64,000 nt of DNA from the NCBI RefSeq assembly GCF_963678635.1, contig NC_087068.1, forward strand, positions 41,503,649-41,567,648, given 5' to 3'. The notes under the pieces are model-generated. The model was not told the DNA's origin. It ran no database searches and worked only from the letters and a program-made list of their open reading frames with translations. This stretch comes from Symsagittifera roscoffensis (Eukaryota; Xenacoelomorpha; Acoela; Convolutidae). Shown piece by piece: positions 1 to 12,839 of this stretch (its first letter is position 1; every line of letters starts with the position of its first letter). The translations under genes were made by a program, and so were the position numbers.

Positions 1-2400
1 GACTGTTAAACAAAGACCCTGAAATGCTCGATAAACACGCATACACAACTGAAGACGGAAAAGTGAATGACTATATCGTGATTGTCAAGACGGATGATCC
101 ACGTAAGCGATCTAATGTTGAGTTTCTTCCGCACCATACCGTCGTAAGCCCGAACAAGCAAGATGAAACGCGCCGAATCCTCTATGAAGCTGATAAGTTC
201 CACGGCGAATCCTTAATTAAATCCTTTTTCGTAGGTTCGGACTTATATCAAAGTTAAAAAATTGTGTTTTAAGATTCCATCAAAACACACGCTGTCTCCG
301 GGAATATTAAGTGTACGTTCCTCCAAGTAGGATTCTTCGCCCATCTTCAAATTTCGCTCCGTTTTTTTTGTTTTTCGATAAGGCAATAACTTAACGAACA
401 GTTTTGTGTTTTGTTTCTTCTGTGTTTGAACCAGTTTAGTTTGTAGATCTATACAGTTTTTGAAAAATAAGTGGCCGAAATTGGGATGAAGAATTGCTGA
501 AAGACATGAGATAAATTTATCGACTGGTACTCCGGCTTCTCGTTCTCAGGGCAATTTACTATTGGCTGCTGCAACTTTAGATCCTGTGGATCGAATTGAG
601 TTTCACTTGTTCGATGTTAGCTCGCAGGACTTTTTCTGTGCCGTTGGTCTTGTATGTGCACAAGACTCAAATACCCTTCATCTTTGGTAAAGCTCACGTA
701 GCTAAGCTAGAACTTCAAGCTGCTCTGCTTGCAACACAACTGAAAGATGATAAACTGAAAGCATGTAACGTTAAGATTAACTATGTCTACAAGTGGACGA
801 ATAGTACAGCGGTTTAGCGGTGGCTTAACTCCAATGTCAAGTTACCCCTGTTCGTCGGCAGCCGTGTCAAGGAAGTCCTCGAATCGACAACTACTGATGA
901 GTGGCACCATTTTCTGAGCGGTAGTTTTGGTACACGGGTGATTTCTACTTAAAACCTCAAAAATGGCAGCTTGGTAATTGAACTGAGCAGTCTTAAGACG
1001 GCTGATTATATACGTTCATACCCAATCAATGTGTGATCAGTTAACTTAAATTAAAAGTTGCTTGGAGATTTTATCTTCCTTCAATCGTCACGGGTGACGC
1101 TTGCATCAAACCTCCCGAACACTGGTTCAACTGGAAAGGGTTCAGTTTTTTTTACAAGGTACGGTTTATGTTGAGGATACTGCATTCAGAACATTTTTCC
1201 CGCGGTACGGACTTAAAGATCACTGACCTTGCTAAACTAGATATTGCAGTTACTAAATTAATTCAATTTGCTCAGCTGGAATCGAACCCCGTTGAAGTTG
1301 AAACACTCATCACTGGCCAATCTTTACAAAAACGAAAGTAAGGTCGCCACAATCTCTTGATTCCTCTGTCCCACTGGCATCATTCAATCCATTGACCAGG
1401 TTGTTCGCTTAGGTGATCCTAAGTTTGACACTAAGCAACTAACTTAACTCGATGACCGTCATACCTCAATTCGTTTGCTGGCCCGAAGCCTCCACCATAA
1501 ACATTTCATTAAGGTTAAGATTATATACGCTTCCATTTTAAACATGGAATATGCAAAAAATGGACCGCACCAATTACTTCAGTCTATCGAAAATCAGTAG
1601 GTAAAATCTCGTAAGCGCAAAGCTAGTGCCAGTCGGCCATTTAAATACAATTTTCCTGTCAAACTTCTCGGATATAAGCAGCAACTCTTTAATCATATGG
1701 GCGTTGATTAAATTGACCCGCTTTACGTTCCGGTTTCAGAAGCGCTGAGAAATTATGGGACTTTATTTTCACTTGCGTCACTATCAGGGCTCTACAGCTT
1801 GAGTTCGTGCCATCTCTGGTCACTAATAACGGTACCAACTTTGTTGATGCGGAAAAAGAACTACTTGCCTGAGTCAAGAACTGGAAAAATGTTAAAAAAT
1901 GGCTCCATTGGAACAGCATTTGACTGGGAGCCCCTCGTTTGAAGCGTAAAGAGCGTGATCTACAATATACTAGGCAGTAGGCGATTTACTATAGAGGTTT
2001 CAGGAACAACACTCTGCTAAGATGCTAGGCCAGTACTCACGTTAGTACCAATTTGCGTTCGTAACAATCGTTAACCTCATACCATCGCCTGCTTGGGCAA
2101 CATCCATAATTTTTACATCGATTAAAACTGGGGAAATTGTCGACCGCAAGAAAAAGAATGTAAGAGTGCAGTTGTACGCTAACGCTATTTGCTCTCGTTG
2201 GCTTCGAGAACATGCTTTCATGCTGAGTAAGCGTATCAAATTACACACTCATAGGCTTACTTCACTCTATTGGCAGGCAATGTTGTATGAATGACTGAGC
2301 CGGATAATCCGCCTGGGTACTACACTCTCGCCCAATTCGTTCAGCTAAAAAACAGACAACATGGTCGTGGTAGAGAATGTTCTGACCCTACTCTTAAGAA
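1..2400 (+). mobile_element. Decayed BEL/Pao LTR retrotransposon, pol region
   Basis: Several frames, broken by stops and frameshifts, read in order as BEL/Pao pol. At 24-257 is the start of the reverse transcriptase, with FLPHHTVVSPNK followed by a KFHGESL block. At about 560-830 is the RNase H/A17-type region, with LELQAALLATQL and a YKWTNSTAVLRWL strand. At about 1,690-1,870 is the integrase core, with GVDYIDPLYVP and NGTNFVDAEKEL. At about 2,150-2,240 is the integrase tail, with RWLREHAF. The stretch from about 260 to 560 lacks the catalytic RT core, so there is an internal deletion. No LTR was recognised and the 5' part lies outside the window. It is a dead copy, named from motifs remembered for the family. 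Confidence 0.8.
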
Positions 2401-2479
2401 AAAACCATTTTTTTTCAAGTTATTGTCGTTTTTTTTTCGGCGTAGTGTGATTAAACAAAACATCAAAAAATTTGCGGAG

Positions 2480-5202
2480 TAAATATATTCGAGAGCCATA
2501 GAAAAAATAGCCAAATTGAATAACGGTTTCATCTAGAGCATTAGTTGAAAAGGAAAAAAAAACTTTTTTTTCAAGTTTTGCAGTTTTTTCATTATTTGAA
2601 AAATTCTATTTCGAAAATACGTTAAAAAATTACCAGCAAACTAAAGTAACTCAAGTTCATTTAGGTTTTATGTTACAACTTATTTTTCTGTAAGCTTTTA
2701 AGCAATTAAGATAAGACTGCTCGCTCGCTGTTTTTTGTTCGAAATAGGACGAAAAATCAAAAAGGTCTGAACCGGTTTTTCTCGAAAGGGAGGAGAAGAT
2801 TTTCGAAAATTTAATAAGGTTTTTGAAATACGACTGTAAAAGGTTCAGTATAATGCATCATTCAACCCAGTCCAATAATTATTTGTGGTGCCTGACATTG
2901 CTTGCAAAAAAAAACAAAAAAACTAAACACAACCGAATACAAAATTCCACTTGAGCTTCTTTGGCCACTCTTTCGCACTAGAAACGTTATTAGCATGTTA
3001 GCGAAACTTATAATACAATCACTATTTATGTTAACTAATTTTCGGAATGCATTTTTGCTGTCACCGATTCTAGGTAAAAATGAATTTGTAATTAAACAAC
3101 TACTTCTGAATATTTACAGACCGTTTTATCTGACTTTAAATTGTCGACTTTTTTCAGACTCCAACACTAATTTCTGAAATTCAAGAAAACCAAATGAAAA
3201 TTCGATCAATTTTATAATTTTTTTAAGCTAGCCGATCGCTAGTCGATCGCAGTGAATTCTAATTGTAAAAAACAGTAAATTGATGATTTTAATTGGAAAA
3301 AGAAAAATGGCCAACTCGGTACCGAAATTCAATAATAAGGATTTTCTTCACTTTGCGCTTTATTCAGAGAAAGTGACCCTTATCTCACTACTCGATCAAT
3401 TTGAATGAATAGTTGAGAATGCACGTACATTCGCCCTAAATAACGAAATCGTCCCTTCGCTGGCACAATATCTGGAACTTCAGTACGATCTTTGTGATTC
3501 ACAATAATCTCTCATTCTCCATAGATCTGAAAATCAAGTTTTTCCCTGACACAATCAATCAAAACCCATCCCTCACAAAAAAACCTTGATTTTTAAAACC
3601 TCCTGATTTCCGGATGCGTATAACCAGTTCAAACTAAATTTTTTTTATATTTCTTGATGTTTATCACTGTAAATATTGAGAACTAACCAATGTTGATCTT
3701 TTAATAAATTTGTTAAGCTGAAACTATTCATAGTTTCAGCCAGAGAAAATAAAACTCAACTTTGAAATCAGTTGCCTCTTTGTCCCCTCTAGTCTCGAAA
3801 GAATACGACTATATACTAGATCTATTGAGACTATGGAATATAAGACTAAGATGTTGCCCGAAACCATCCGGCCGAAAATAAGATCTAAGAAGTTAAGATG
3901 ATAAGATCTACATTATCTAAGAAATTGCCCGAACCGACGGTGTACCTTATCCGAAATTACTCTATGAGAAGGCCACCCGGATCTAAGCTCAAAAATTACT
4001 CCATCTCTTCTCAAAAAAGTTACTGCCAATAAATTGAGTATCGGCTGTTCAATAGTTAATTTTTTCGTTTCAAAGTTTGAAAAAAGAATCAAATTCGTCG
4101 TACAAATAGCCTAAAAGCATCAGAAAAAGTGTAATTTTCAAGCCCCCACAAATTAAGTGATTTTTTACGTTAAACGCAATTTTAGTCCTACTTTTTGTTT
4201 CCTGTATTGAAAATCTAATGCTTTTTTCAGACACCCATGCTTATCACTACCCCTGCCTACCCCCCGCCCCCCTCCCAAGCCCTGATCCCAAAATCAAAAT
4301 ACCATTTTATTGCGCTACACAAAGATGTATGAATTTTAACAATTCTCTGCGTGTAACTACTCAGCCTGCAAAGAAAAATGAAAAAAAGCTATGCAACTAC
4401 TGTTCGAATTTTTATGGATAACACTAAGATTGTTAACTCAATAATGTAATCAATTCTTTTAATGTACTGTTTGAATTGAAAATCTTAATACATTTTATTT
4501 TTTCCGTCTAGGAAGAATTTAAGTTATAATAGTTTAGTTTTTTCACTGTTCTTGTTTCAATGTGAGGTTAATATTATTGAAATGACAATTTCAAAACAGA
4601 TGAAAAGTATATTTTAATTAGATTACCAGCATTGTTTCCAAAAACTATAAGAAATAAAAAAAGATCCAAGAATTTTTTTAGTTCAATTAAAATTAGGTTT
4701 ATGAAAACCTTGCGAAAACGAATCATCATAAAAAATTTACGCGAAACTTTGTAACAGAGTATGTTTTTAGCACAATTTCTTAGAGTTTGGTTTAAAAAAT
4801 TCTACTTACTAATGAAAATAAGCAAGTGTTTTCTGGTTTACTGCATGAAAATCTCTGAGTACCGAAATTTTCTCATTTCTGTTCAAGTTTTTGCAAGCTT
4901 CCCATTTTTCTCTCACAATTCATGTGTGTAATAGCTGATGCTAAGGATTCTGAATTGTTTTCGAGATATTTTGAGGACTACCCAGTGCATTCGAAAGAGT
5001 ACGCAAATTAGCCCACCAATTTGTTATGGTTACATAGAAAATCTATATTGTCAACAAAATAATTTTTACCTTGAATGTTAAACTAGTTCTGTTGTTTTAA
5101 GAAAGATTTTTTTAAAATTCAGGGCACCATATTTTTAGGAGCCCAATTATACTAATTATACCACACTGAAGCTCATTTCTAAATTGTAAATTTTGTTCGC
5201 AG
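2480..5202. other. AT-rich non-coding stretch, probably RNase T2 intron
   Basis: No coding exon is visible. The stretch holds poly(A)/poly(T) runs, AATAAA hexamers near 3,703 and 3,746, and a less AT-rich patch near 3,780-4,000 (repeated GATCTA-like words) that could be an old LTR. If the RNase T2 gene is intact, its last intron ends at 5,202, with AG before the exon. I searched by eye for the two RNase T2 catalytic motifs (HGLWP and the HEWxKHG type) and did not find them. Confidence 0.4.
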
Positions 5203-5493
5203 CTCGGCGATTGGCTGAAAGACGAAGGCATATTCGCCAATAACACCAAAGTTCAAAATGCAGTCAACTTGCAAAAAATAATCTCAGGCAAACTTGGCAG
5301 CGAAGCCATCCTTCAGTGCATTTACGACGAGGACACGAAGCTACATCTGATAAACCAAGTAGAGATCTGCCTGGACTTGAACCTGCAACCTATTGACTGT
5401 GACAAAGGAGACGTCATTGAAAACTGTCCGAGTGATGGGGACTTGGTGTACCCTGCGTCCGTCACAAAAGAATCCAAGAAAAATCGTAGTTAA
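5203..5493 (+). CDS. Ribonuclease T2, last coding exon (partial gene)
   Basis: The exon follows an acceptor (TTTGTTCGCAG) at 5,202 and encodes 96 residues plus TAA. It begins LGDWLKDEGIFANN, has an NAVNLQKIISGKLGSEAI helix, and contains QVEICLDLNLQPIDC. The EICLDxNLQPIDC block with its paired cysteines is the hallmark of the RNase T2 C-terminus. Members of this family are secreted or lysosomal endoribonucleases that cleave single-stranded RNA. The two catalytic histidine motifs lie in earlier exons and are not in this exon. The tail after the last conserved cysteine (about 25 residues, ending KESKKNRS) is polar and looks variable. A retained 3' exon of a dead gene is possible, but the frame is clean and less AT-rich than its surroundings. 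Confidence 0.8.
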   Translation, partial: LGDWLKDEGIFANNTKVQNAVNLQKIISGKLGSEAILQCIYDEDTKLHLINQVEICLDLNLQPIDCDKGDVIENCPSDGDLVYPASVTKESKKNRS

Positions 5494-6680
5494 GGAAGGT
5501 TGTTAATCAGATGTTATTAGAAATCTGGATATTGTTCACTCAATTTGACGACGACTGATGTAATGTGTAGTGTTTCAAGAACCTAAATTTGATAGAAAAG
5601 TATATACCATGTATATCAATTTATTTTTGCTTAATTGATCTCAAGCTTAATTGTCAATCATAGAAGTTCACATTACAAAGAGCATGGGTCGGAGCATGGG
5701 TTCAAGTGCATTGGAATTCAGAAAAATTCCACCTTTGTTGCAGTTTTTTGATACACATAAGCTATGCACAAGCGCATGGGTCGAAACTTTATCATACAAT
5801 TTTCCATCAAAAGGGGTTGAATGAGCCCAATTCCTAATACGGTTCTTCTCCTAGTTATTGAGGAAAAATTGATCCTTATGGCGCCCAACTGGGAGCCTAA
5901 TTTATCTTAAGTGGCCTCATTTGTCCTCTTCCATGGCAAATTGGGGACCAACAAGTGAAGATTCGGCTCACTTAACCCCATACTGGATAAACGGGGGCTA
6001 AAAAATGGACCGAACTTGTTAAAAGATGGGCTTTTTTTAGCTCCTTTGCTTACAATTGGGCTCATTTAGCCCCTTTTTGAAAAGATGGGCTCGTTCAGAA
6101 CTTTTGTGGAAAAATTGATTTTAAAATTAAATTATATTTTTGAAAAAAAAAGTGAGAAGTTTTTTGTCCGCGGTTTTTATAGTTCTGCAGTTTGATTTTC
6201 TGAGCTCTACTAGAACCTTCAATTCTTGCAATGAAATTTTTGAGAAATTTATAAAAAACTGAACTCACAATTTAACTGGGCAAAATTAAATTGAACACAA
6301 TGCCGATCATTTTTGGCCACACTTTGCTTTAAAAAGCTTTCAAAACAATAAAGAGATTTTTTGTTAGCTTAAGTGTTTTGCAGTCGGGTAATTGAACTAA
6401 AGAAAGCAACGATATGAGTTCTAAGAACGATTTTGCGCTCTTTAGAATTTTCTTTTTCTAGAAAAGAATAACTTATCCAGTTTGGAATGGTTATTGTTCC
6501 GACCACATTCAACCCCATGGCACAGAAGGGATGACAAAATTCTATAGTGTTGGTTGGTTTTATTCGCCAGATTTCAGGCACCTCAAGAAAAGTGATTTTT
6601 TTGCCCGATGCAGAAAATCGATAAACATTGCTTCTTATTCAAAAATCTCGCTTTCTTAATTGTTTCTCAGTTAACATAAT
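5494..6680. other. Intergenic stretch after RNase T2
   Basis: No gene is seen. From about 5,820 to 6,110 short words such as GGGCTCATTTAGCCCC recur in both orientations, so the stretch is a degenerate, partly inverted simple repeat. AATAAA occurs near 6,348, far from the RNase T2 stop. The true polyadenylation site was not identified. Confidence 0.4.
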
Positions 6681-6689
6681 TGAACATTA

Positions 6690-7440
6690 ATTCTTTGGCT
6701 GATGCTTCCTTTTCTGCTGCATAAATTTATTTTTTCACAATTCTTTTCTAGATTACAATTTAGAAAACGTATTTTCGAGAACTTCTATCCAAAAAAATCT
6801 TCAACAGTTGTTTCATTCAAGTAAAACGTACTGCTCCAGTTTTGCCTGAAATATAAGCCTTGTATCAAAAACCCCTTTTAACATCTCCTTGTGCTTCTTA
6901 AAATCTACCTTTGTACTTTTTAAAAACGTTTGATATCTGTTGCCAGCTTTACATAACATTTTCTTCGCGGCAGACCTTGCCCTTTGTTCTATAGTTATTG
7001 CAGCGATGTAGCAACCCAATCCAGTAAAAATTGATATCAGTAGCACGTAGATTTGAAATTTGAAAATTATGCCCGATGGGAATACACTTATTGGATCAAA
7101 TGTTTCTGTCAATCTTTCTTCAGAGTTATTTGGTTCTGTTGAGCAAATTTAACAAGATTATTGTTGATAAAGTGCTCAACAAAAGCTCAAATTACGATTA
7201 GATAATGTGATTTCTTCCGAAGAAAATCAATAACCTTTGCTGCTTATTCAAGTGTGATTTTTAATTTAATAACAGATTTTTCTAGATCAAATATCATTGA
7301 AAGAGATGTAGTACAATTTAACACCAGTTTTATAAAGTCCAAAACACAAAATTCCCTAAAAATTGCATGAAGTTTGTTGAATACTTGGTTGATCTACGTT
7401 ACCTTAATAATTAATACACTGTTTCAATTTTTTTCGCTTG
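6690..7440 (-). repeat. Probable 3' LTR of BEL/Pao element (copy 1 of a direct repeat)
   Basis: This block matches 11,126-11,876 along its length in the same orientation, with clear but incomplete identity. It begins about 65 bp beyond the end of the minus-strand BEL/Pao pol, where a 3' LTR belongs. It contains a minus-strand open frame (6,813-7,112, 99 codons) with a hydrophobic segment and FTGLGCY; I do not recognise this protein. The second copy has the same frame broken. It could instead be a duplicated exon of an unknown gene, but position and pairing favour LTRs. Confidence 0.5.
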
Positions 7441-7504
7441 TCTACTTCCGCCCCCAGCCCAGCACAATCCTCCTCCAGTTTGAATTTCACAATTATTCAA
7501 CTGA

Positions 7505-9155
7505 GAGCACGTAAACCAGCTTTTTAACCGGATGATGTATGACAGTTCTTGAACCAGCTTTCATGACTATATCCACTTCGACATCTATTATCAAAGCATT
7601 TCTTCCTGGAAAAACATTTTTAAAAATACCGTATTTCCATAAACCACTGATTCAGTTAGAATCTTTCACCAAAACAACAATGAATTTTTTAAACAATCTG
7701 TTCTTTTCCAACGTTTGTAGAGCGCTAATCTAGGTGGATAAATCTTCTGAAACTTTTTCCAAAAACCATTCCAAACGTTTTCAAACAAACTATGATTAGA
7801 TGACTCGCGGTTAGGTGAACTAATGAAAGGGAAGAAGCTATTAGAACTTCTCCTTCACAAAAAAATTGTTCATACATAGGGAGAAACCATCATCAAGATG
7901 AGTGGGAATGTGTCCGATTGGTCTTTCGTTAAGCAGTTTAGCAGCCTTGAATACAACAGTGCAAAGCTCTATAACTGACCACAGTTGTTTGCCGATAGAC
8001 ATTGCCAGGCTGTTTTTAACTGAGGTAATGACCAGCGCACGCCTGTCGTCATGGAGCTCAAACTGCTTACAATGCTTACAAACACGCATATGATGCTTAC
8101 AAACATGTGAAAGGCTCAAACTATCAAATCAGTTAGCTAAGGTTTGCGTAGAAGAAGAACAGGCTCATTATTACGCGGCCCAATCACAATTTTTTGACGT
8201 TATTCTCAACAGCACCGAGGCTCAGGAATTTTTGGTCTTCAATTTCGTTACGAAACTCCCTTTCTTGATTTAAAAAAAAAATCACGTTCTTTAGATCATC
8301 TCACTATCCGGTTCGCGTCGCATTAATTATAGTGAGAGCGTTTCTTTCAATATTAACAGAAAAGCTACTACTCTTTTCAAATTGGCTGTTCTTTTGATTC
8401 GGTTACAATGATAAAAACTGAAAGCCACAGCTCTAGTTTTTGACAAGAAATCTCTAGTTTCCGACAGCTCCGGCAATTCAAAACCACTAACCGATTTTCG
8501 TTAAACATGCCAGTTTTTGACTGGCAGTTCCAAACTTTTCAACCCTGTCTGCCAAACGTTGTCAGTTTTTAGCTGCGAAGGAAACGCACCATGTGTAACT
8601 AAATTGGCAATAGTATTCTCTCCAGCTATTCAATAGAGAAATTTAGGAACTTCTTTAGCTTGTATTTCACCGAAACGAAATTCGTTACAGATATTGAATC
8701 CATTCGAATAGTTTTTACCAATTCCTGGACTATTTCCGAGTCAACACGGTGTTTCACTTCAAGTGTTTTTAGATGTTTGTACAATAAAACAAATCCTTTC
8801 ATTCACACAACACTCAAAGCTCTTAACAGCTTCAATCGAGTATTTTTAGTTTTCAATTGTAGCCCCGTTTTGCCATCATCAAGCTTAATCTGAATTTCGA
8901 CTCACCCACTGGCCAAATCAAGGATGCCGCAGCTGCGACCGCTTTTTCTGAAACATCACTAAAATTAACCAAATTTATTGAAACCACTGCTTTGAAATGT
9001 TTCACGCAACTTCGTTTTTGAACGTTACTCATTTCAGAAACTTGTTCAGAAAATTCAAGCCATTTTTTGAGAAAATAATTTGGTAAAACTTTTTGACAGT
9101 CTAATTCCTTGCTATATAACCAAAATTCCCGCAAAAAATTTTTAACTTTAAACAA
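7505..9155 (-). mobile_element. Decayed BEL/Pao pol (minus strand)
   Basis: Read on the minus strand, this gives BEL/Pao pol in order with frameshifts. The RT/RNase H connection is at 9,155-8,853, with LREFWLYSKELDCQKVLP and the DVSEKA motif that matches DASxxAY. Around 8,690-8,510 is an ATGENxADLxTRG-like block (AGENTIANLVTHGAFP). The integrase end is at 8,119-7,841, with KAAKLLNERPIGHIPTH and the SLCMNNFF strand that matches YLCPNDLL. The pol terminus near 7,770-7,505 has FWKKFQKIYPPRL and HHPVKKLVYVL. No catalytic RT core was confirmed upstream. With its flanking repeats the element would span about 5.2 kb (6.69-11.88 kb). Confidence 0.78.
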
Positions 9156-9159
9156 AAAA

Positions 9160-11120
9160 AGCAGTGATTCCGAGTGGATTAAAAATTGATTTTTTTACTT
9201 AACACCGGTCTTTTTGAAATGATTAGGGTTTGTCGTTTTTGAAATCATTTAACGGTGGAAAAAATCAAATTTTCCTGATTATTTGCCCCACTTCTAAACA
9301 CAAGTCTTGTTTCAAGCAAAAAATGTGTCTGAGCGAGTATTTCATTGCAAACTATACACTTTTTGTTCACGGCATTTTTTATTATTTCAGATTCTACATC
9401 CTGGTTTTCCTAATGGAAACCTTGTCTTATTTTGAATGATTTTTTTCAGAGTTTTTCTCTCTTTTTTCCATTCCTTGAAGAGCTAAATTTTCTGAATCGA
9501 CGCTTATTTTGAATTAATGCATGTATAATTCTGATTGAATTAACTGCTTGGCTTCTCTTTTGATTCTGAAGCTAAATCAGCTGCTTTTGCAGAGCTAGAT
9601 GCACAATTGTTGGAGAAAAACACAGTTTTCATCATGTACTAGACTTTTTTCTCAAAACTTCAAAATCTCTCTAGAGAGACCGATGAATATGCTAATTTTC
9701 TCATTGTATTTAAACCTTATGACACCTTTCTTTGATGTTTCCATCATTATTAAAAAGTTTCTCGAAAATTTAAAAAAAAAACCAGAAAGTTAATCAAAAA
9801 GTCGAGGCACACTTTTCATTTACAACTTGACTGTTAATGTTTTCCGAGGAATAGAAAACAACGCAACATGGCGTGGAAGCTGATTTTTTGATAAATCAAG
9901 AAAATCAATTTGCAGAAAAGCTTCTTTGCTAGTATTGAATAGACTACATTTGACGCAAATTCACAAGCATTACTATGGGAAGGGTTTTATAATAAATCAA
10001 TTTTGGTGATATTTTTGGCAGTTTGGTTGCAACCGTTTTCTTGAAGCCTGCGGCAGTGTGGGCAACTGACAAACAAATAGACTACGCATGATTCTTAATC
10101 GCTAAAAAAGACCTTTCTTGAACAGTTGTATTGAGAAAAAATTGGTAATCAGCCGGTGTGTGTGAAGCCATCATATGTAGCAAACATGCATTGCTAGGTG
10201 TCGCAGCAACTTTTTGTCATGACTTTTGCCAAAAAAATCTGCGCCTTTTGGTTGAAATCATCAGTTTTTGAGACATTTGGAGGGTGCATTCGATAATTAT
10301 TTTTCAATCAAACAAAAAACTGCGGTAATTTGACTGCTTTTTTTGCACTATCTTCATCATAAATTCATTCAATTCGTTTTTAAACTCATTTTTTTTCCAA
10401 TCAAACTAGTGGTTAGGATGATTCTGATTTTTGAACCTCCCTTGAAGCATTTAATTTTAAAATGTACTTTTTTGATCATATCAAAAAATTGAGAAGGCGT
10501 TTTTCTTTGATGTCTATGAAGGGTAGAAAAACCTTTTTGTCACTCAACAGTAATACTACAACGTTTCCTTCATCAACATAAGTTTCATCAAGTCGTTTTC
10601 ATTTTTCATCAAGATTATCACCCCTGTGCTTACATTTTTTTGAACGATTTCAGTTAAAGAACTACGCAGTGCATAATAAATAGTAGAATCGTCATTAAAA
10701 GCAGTAAAACTGGAGTACATTTTTAAAAAAAATTTAACCAACCATGGCAATTTCTACTAAACTGAGTTTTCTTTATTTTCCCTAAGTGTACAACAGGTTC
10801 ATTTGTTGCTTCAAAGTGATTCAAGTTTTATAGAGGTTAAACTGTTTGAGCATTTGTGGTAAAATTCACAAAATCTTCTTATTGTTTCTAAAATAAAAGC
10901 GTTTGGTTGATACCAGTCACAAGGTTGTTTTTCAATGTATGCACAGAAATAGCATAATAAAAATCGTGCACAGCTGGAAAATGTCTATCGAAAATTTGGT
11001 TTTACAGCTTTCAAAATCTTTTTATTTACATTTTCGAAGTGTTGAAAACTACCACAAGTTTTCTTTACCCGATTAATCTCGACATCTTATTTGTTTTTCA
11101 TTTTATGTAATTTTATTTTA
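9160..11120 (-). other. Presumed gag/RT part of the BEL/Pao element, not recognisable
   Basis: This stretch lies between the recognisable pol and the upstream repeat copy, so it should have held gag, protease and most of the RT. I see only short, broken minus-strand frames. The longest, 10,556-10,750 (64 codons), matches nothing I know. Decay, deletion or a foreign insertion could explain this. Confidence 0.35.
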
Positions 11121-11125
11121 ATTGT

Positions 11126-11876
11126 TAGCTGAGGCTTCTTTTTCTGCGGCATAATTTTACACTTTTACACTAAAATCCAATGCACACTTTCAGATTGCAA
11201 TTTATGCAAAGACTGTCTATCTAAAAGAAAACATCAACACCTATTTCATTGGAAGTGATATGTACTGCTCTTATTTCGCCTGAATTGTTAGCCTAGTATG
11301 AAAAACTGGTAGAAACATCCCTTTGCACCCCTCAAAGTTTTCATTTTTTCGTTAGTAAACGTCTCATACCTGTTGCAAGCTTTATAAAAGTTTATCTCCG
11401 CGAGAGATCTTGCCAATTGTTCTAAGGCAACATCTGTGGTGTAGCAACCCAACCCAGTGGAATTTGATATCAATAGCACAAAAAATTGTATTTTGTGAAT
11501 TAGGCCCGATGCGAAAAACTCATGAATTCAATGTATATGTCAAAGTTTTTATTGCTGAATCACTTGGTTCTACTTAAGAAAAATTGACTTTATTATGATC
11601 CATAAATGGCTCGCCAGAAGTTCAAAATACTTTGTCCTACGTGATTTTTACTGCAGAAAATCAATAGTTTTTGCTGCTTATTCACGTGTGAATTTAATCT
11701 TCAAAACACAAAAAAAAAACATTCAATCAAAAATCTATTAAAGAGATGTAGTAAAATTTACAGCAGTGCTACAAAGCCCAGAACACAAAATTTACAACAA
11801 AAAGCATCAAAATTGTTGAACACTCTGTTTACCTACATCACATTGCCCAACTGAAACATTGTTTCAATTTGTGTAC
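11126..11876 (-). repeat. Probable 5' LTR of BEL/Pao element (copy 2 of a direct repeat)
   Basis: This is the partner of 6,690-7,440. Shared landmarks include the TGGGTTGCTACA stretch, the AGAACCAA word, and AAAGAGATGTAGTA. In the frame that is open in copy 1, this copy has a net 2-nt loss and a stop, so the GLGCY frame is not preserved across the pair. Confidence 0.5.
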
Positions 11877-11879
11877 GTT

Positions 11880-12350
11880 CACCTAATATTACGACTAATG
11901 GCCAACTCAGAAAAATTGAAAAAAAAAGATGTCTCGTTTTCTCGTTGACGTGTTCTGACTTTCCCGGTTATCAGGTTAGAGTATCGACTAGTACAAAAAT
12001 CAAAAAACTTGACTAGGATAAGAGTTTTTAACCTGAAAATCGTGTCGTCTAGCTTAAAAATCAAAACTCATAAGTCAAGTTGGATCTCATTTTCTGTTTC
12101 CCCTACTAATGAAACGCCACCCCTTTAAGAAAAAATTTCAAGGAGTTAAGCATATGTAAACTTTTTTACTATTTACAAACCCCTCCACTCCCCATCCCTA
12201 TTCCCCAAAGGGGGAATAGTTAGAGAGATCCATCAAATTTTCTACGCATTACACAACCTGTGGAGCACTCAGAACTCGGTTCAAACCAATACTGGTCGGG
12301 ATGCTACTGATCACAATTTTTCTTAAATTTAGGAATATTTATTTGCTTCA
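11880..12350. other. Intergenic stretch, no gene seen
   Basis: AT-rich sequence with a short C-rich/G-rich fold (CCCCAAAGGGGG) near 12,205. The words around it (GGGGGAATAGTTAGAGAGATC) recur near 49,645, which marks another low-copy dispersed repeat. Confidence 0.4.
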
Positions 12351-12379
12351 TTGCGTGGCCAAACCGCAATTTGTGAACT

Positions 12380-12790
12380 GTTAGCGACTTCTACAACAGA
12401 CAAAAATCAGATTGGTCGCAAAATCTGCAAAATTGCTACTTTTTTTGATCTTTGCTGTTTTGGGTTCCACGGAGAAGTATCTAGAACATTTTTTCTCGAA
12501 AACTCTCTAAAAAAGGCAACAGAGTTTGTGGCAACCGCAACATCTTTTGCGGAATCCGAAACAGTTTGTGGAACCCATGAACACAAAATAATGAATTTGC
12601 TTAGTAAACTCAAGCTGTCGTGGAATCCGCAACTATAATTGGAAACCCGAACCTGTAACCAAAACCTGCAAATTGTTATCGGATTCCCCAGTTTGCAAGC
12701 GGAATCCTCAAGTTGTCAAATTGTGACCAGAATCCGCCTAATTTTGCGGAAACCAATTAGATTTGTGAATGCGCTCACAATTGAGAAATC
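12380..12790. repeat. Degenerate minisatellite with a GGAATCCGCAA-like core
   Basis: The core GGAATCCgCAA, often preceded by TTTGc, recurs about ten times at irregular spacing (examples near 12,463, 12,550, 12,632, 12,707, 12,730). It keeps short frames open on both strands (12,351-12,638 and 12,407-12,613), but their residues follow the DNA repeat and resemble no protein. Confidence 0.5.
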
Positions 12791-12839
12791 TGGAACAACT
12801 ACCTATATTCGCTCGTTGCTAAATTTGCAACAAAACTAA

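Noticed and set aside
2902-3177. 91-codon plus-strand frame between BEL/Pao and RNase T2
   Set aside because: AT-rich hydrophobic translation without motifs or splice context; it does not carry RNase T2 catalytic blocks.
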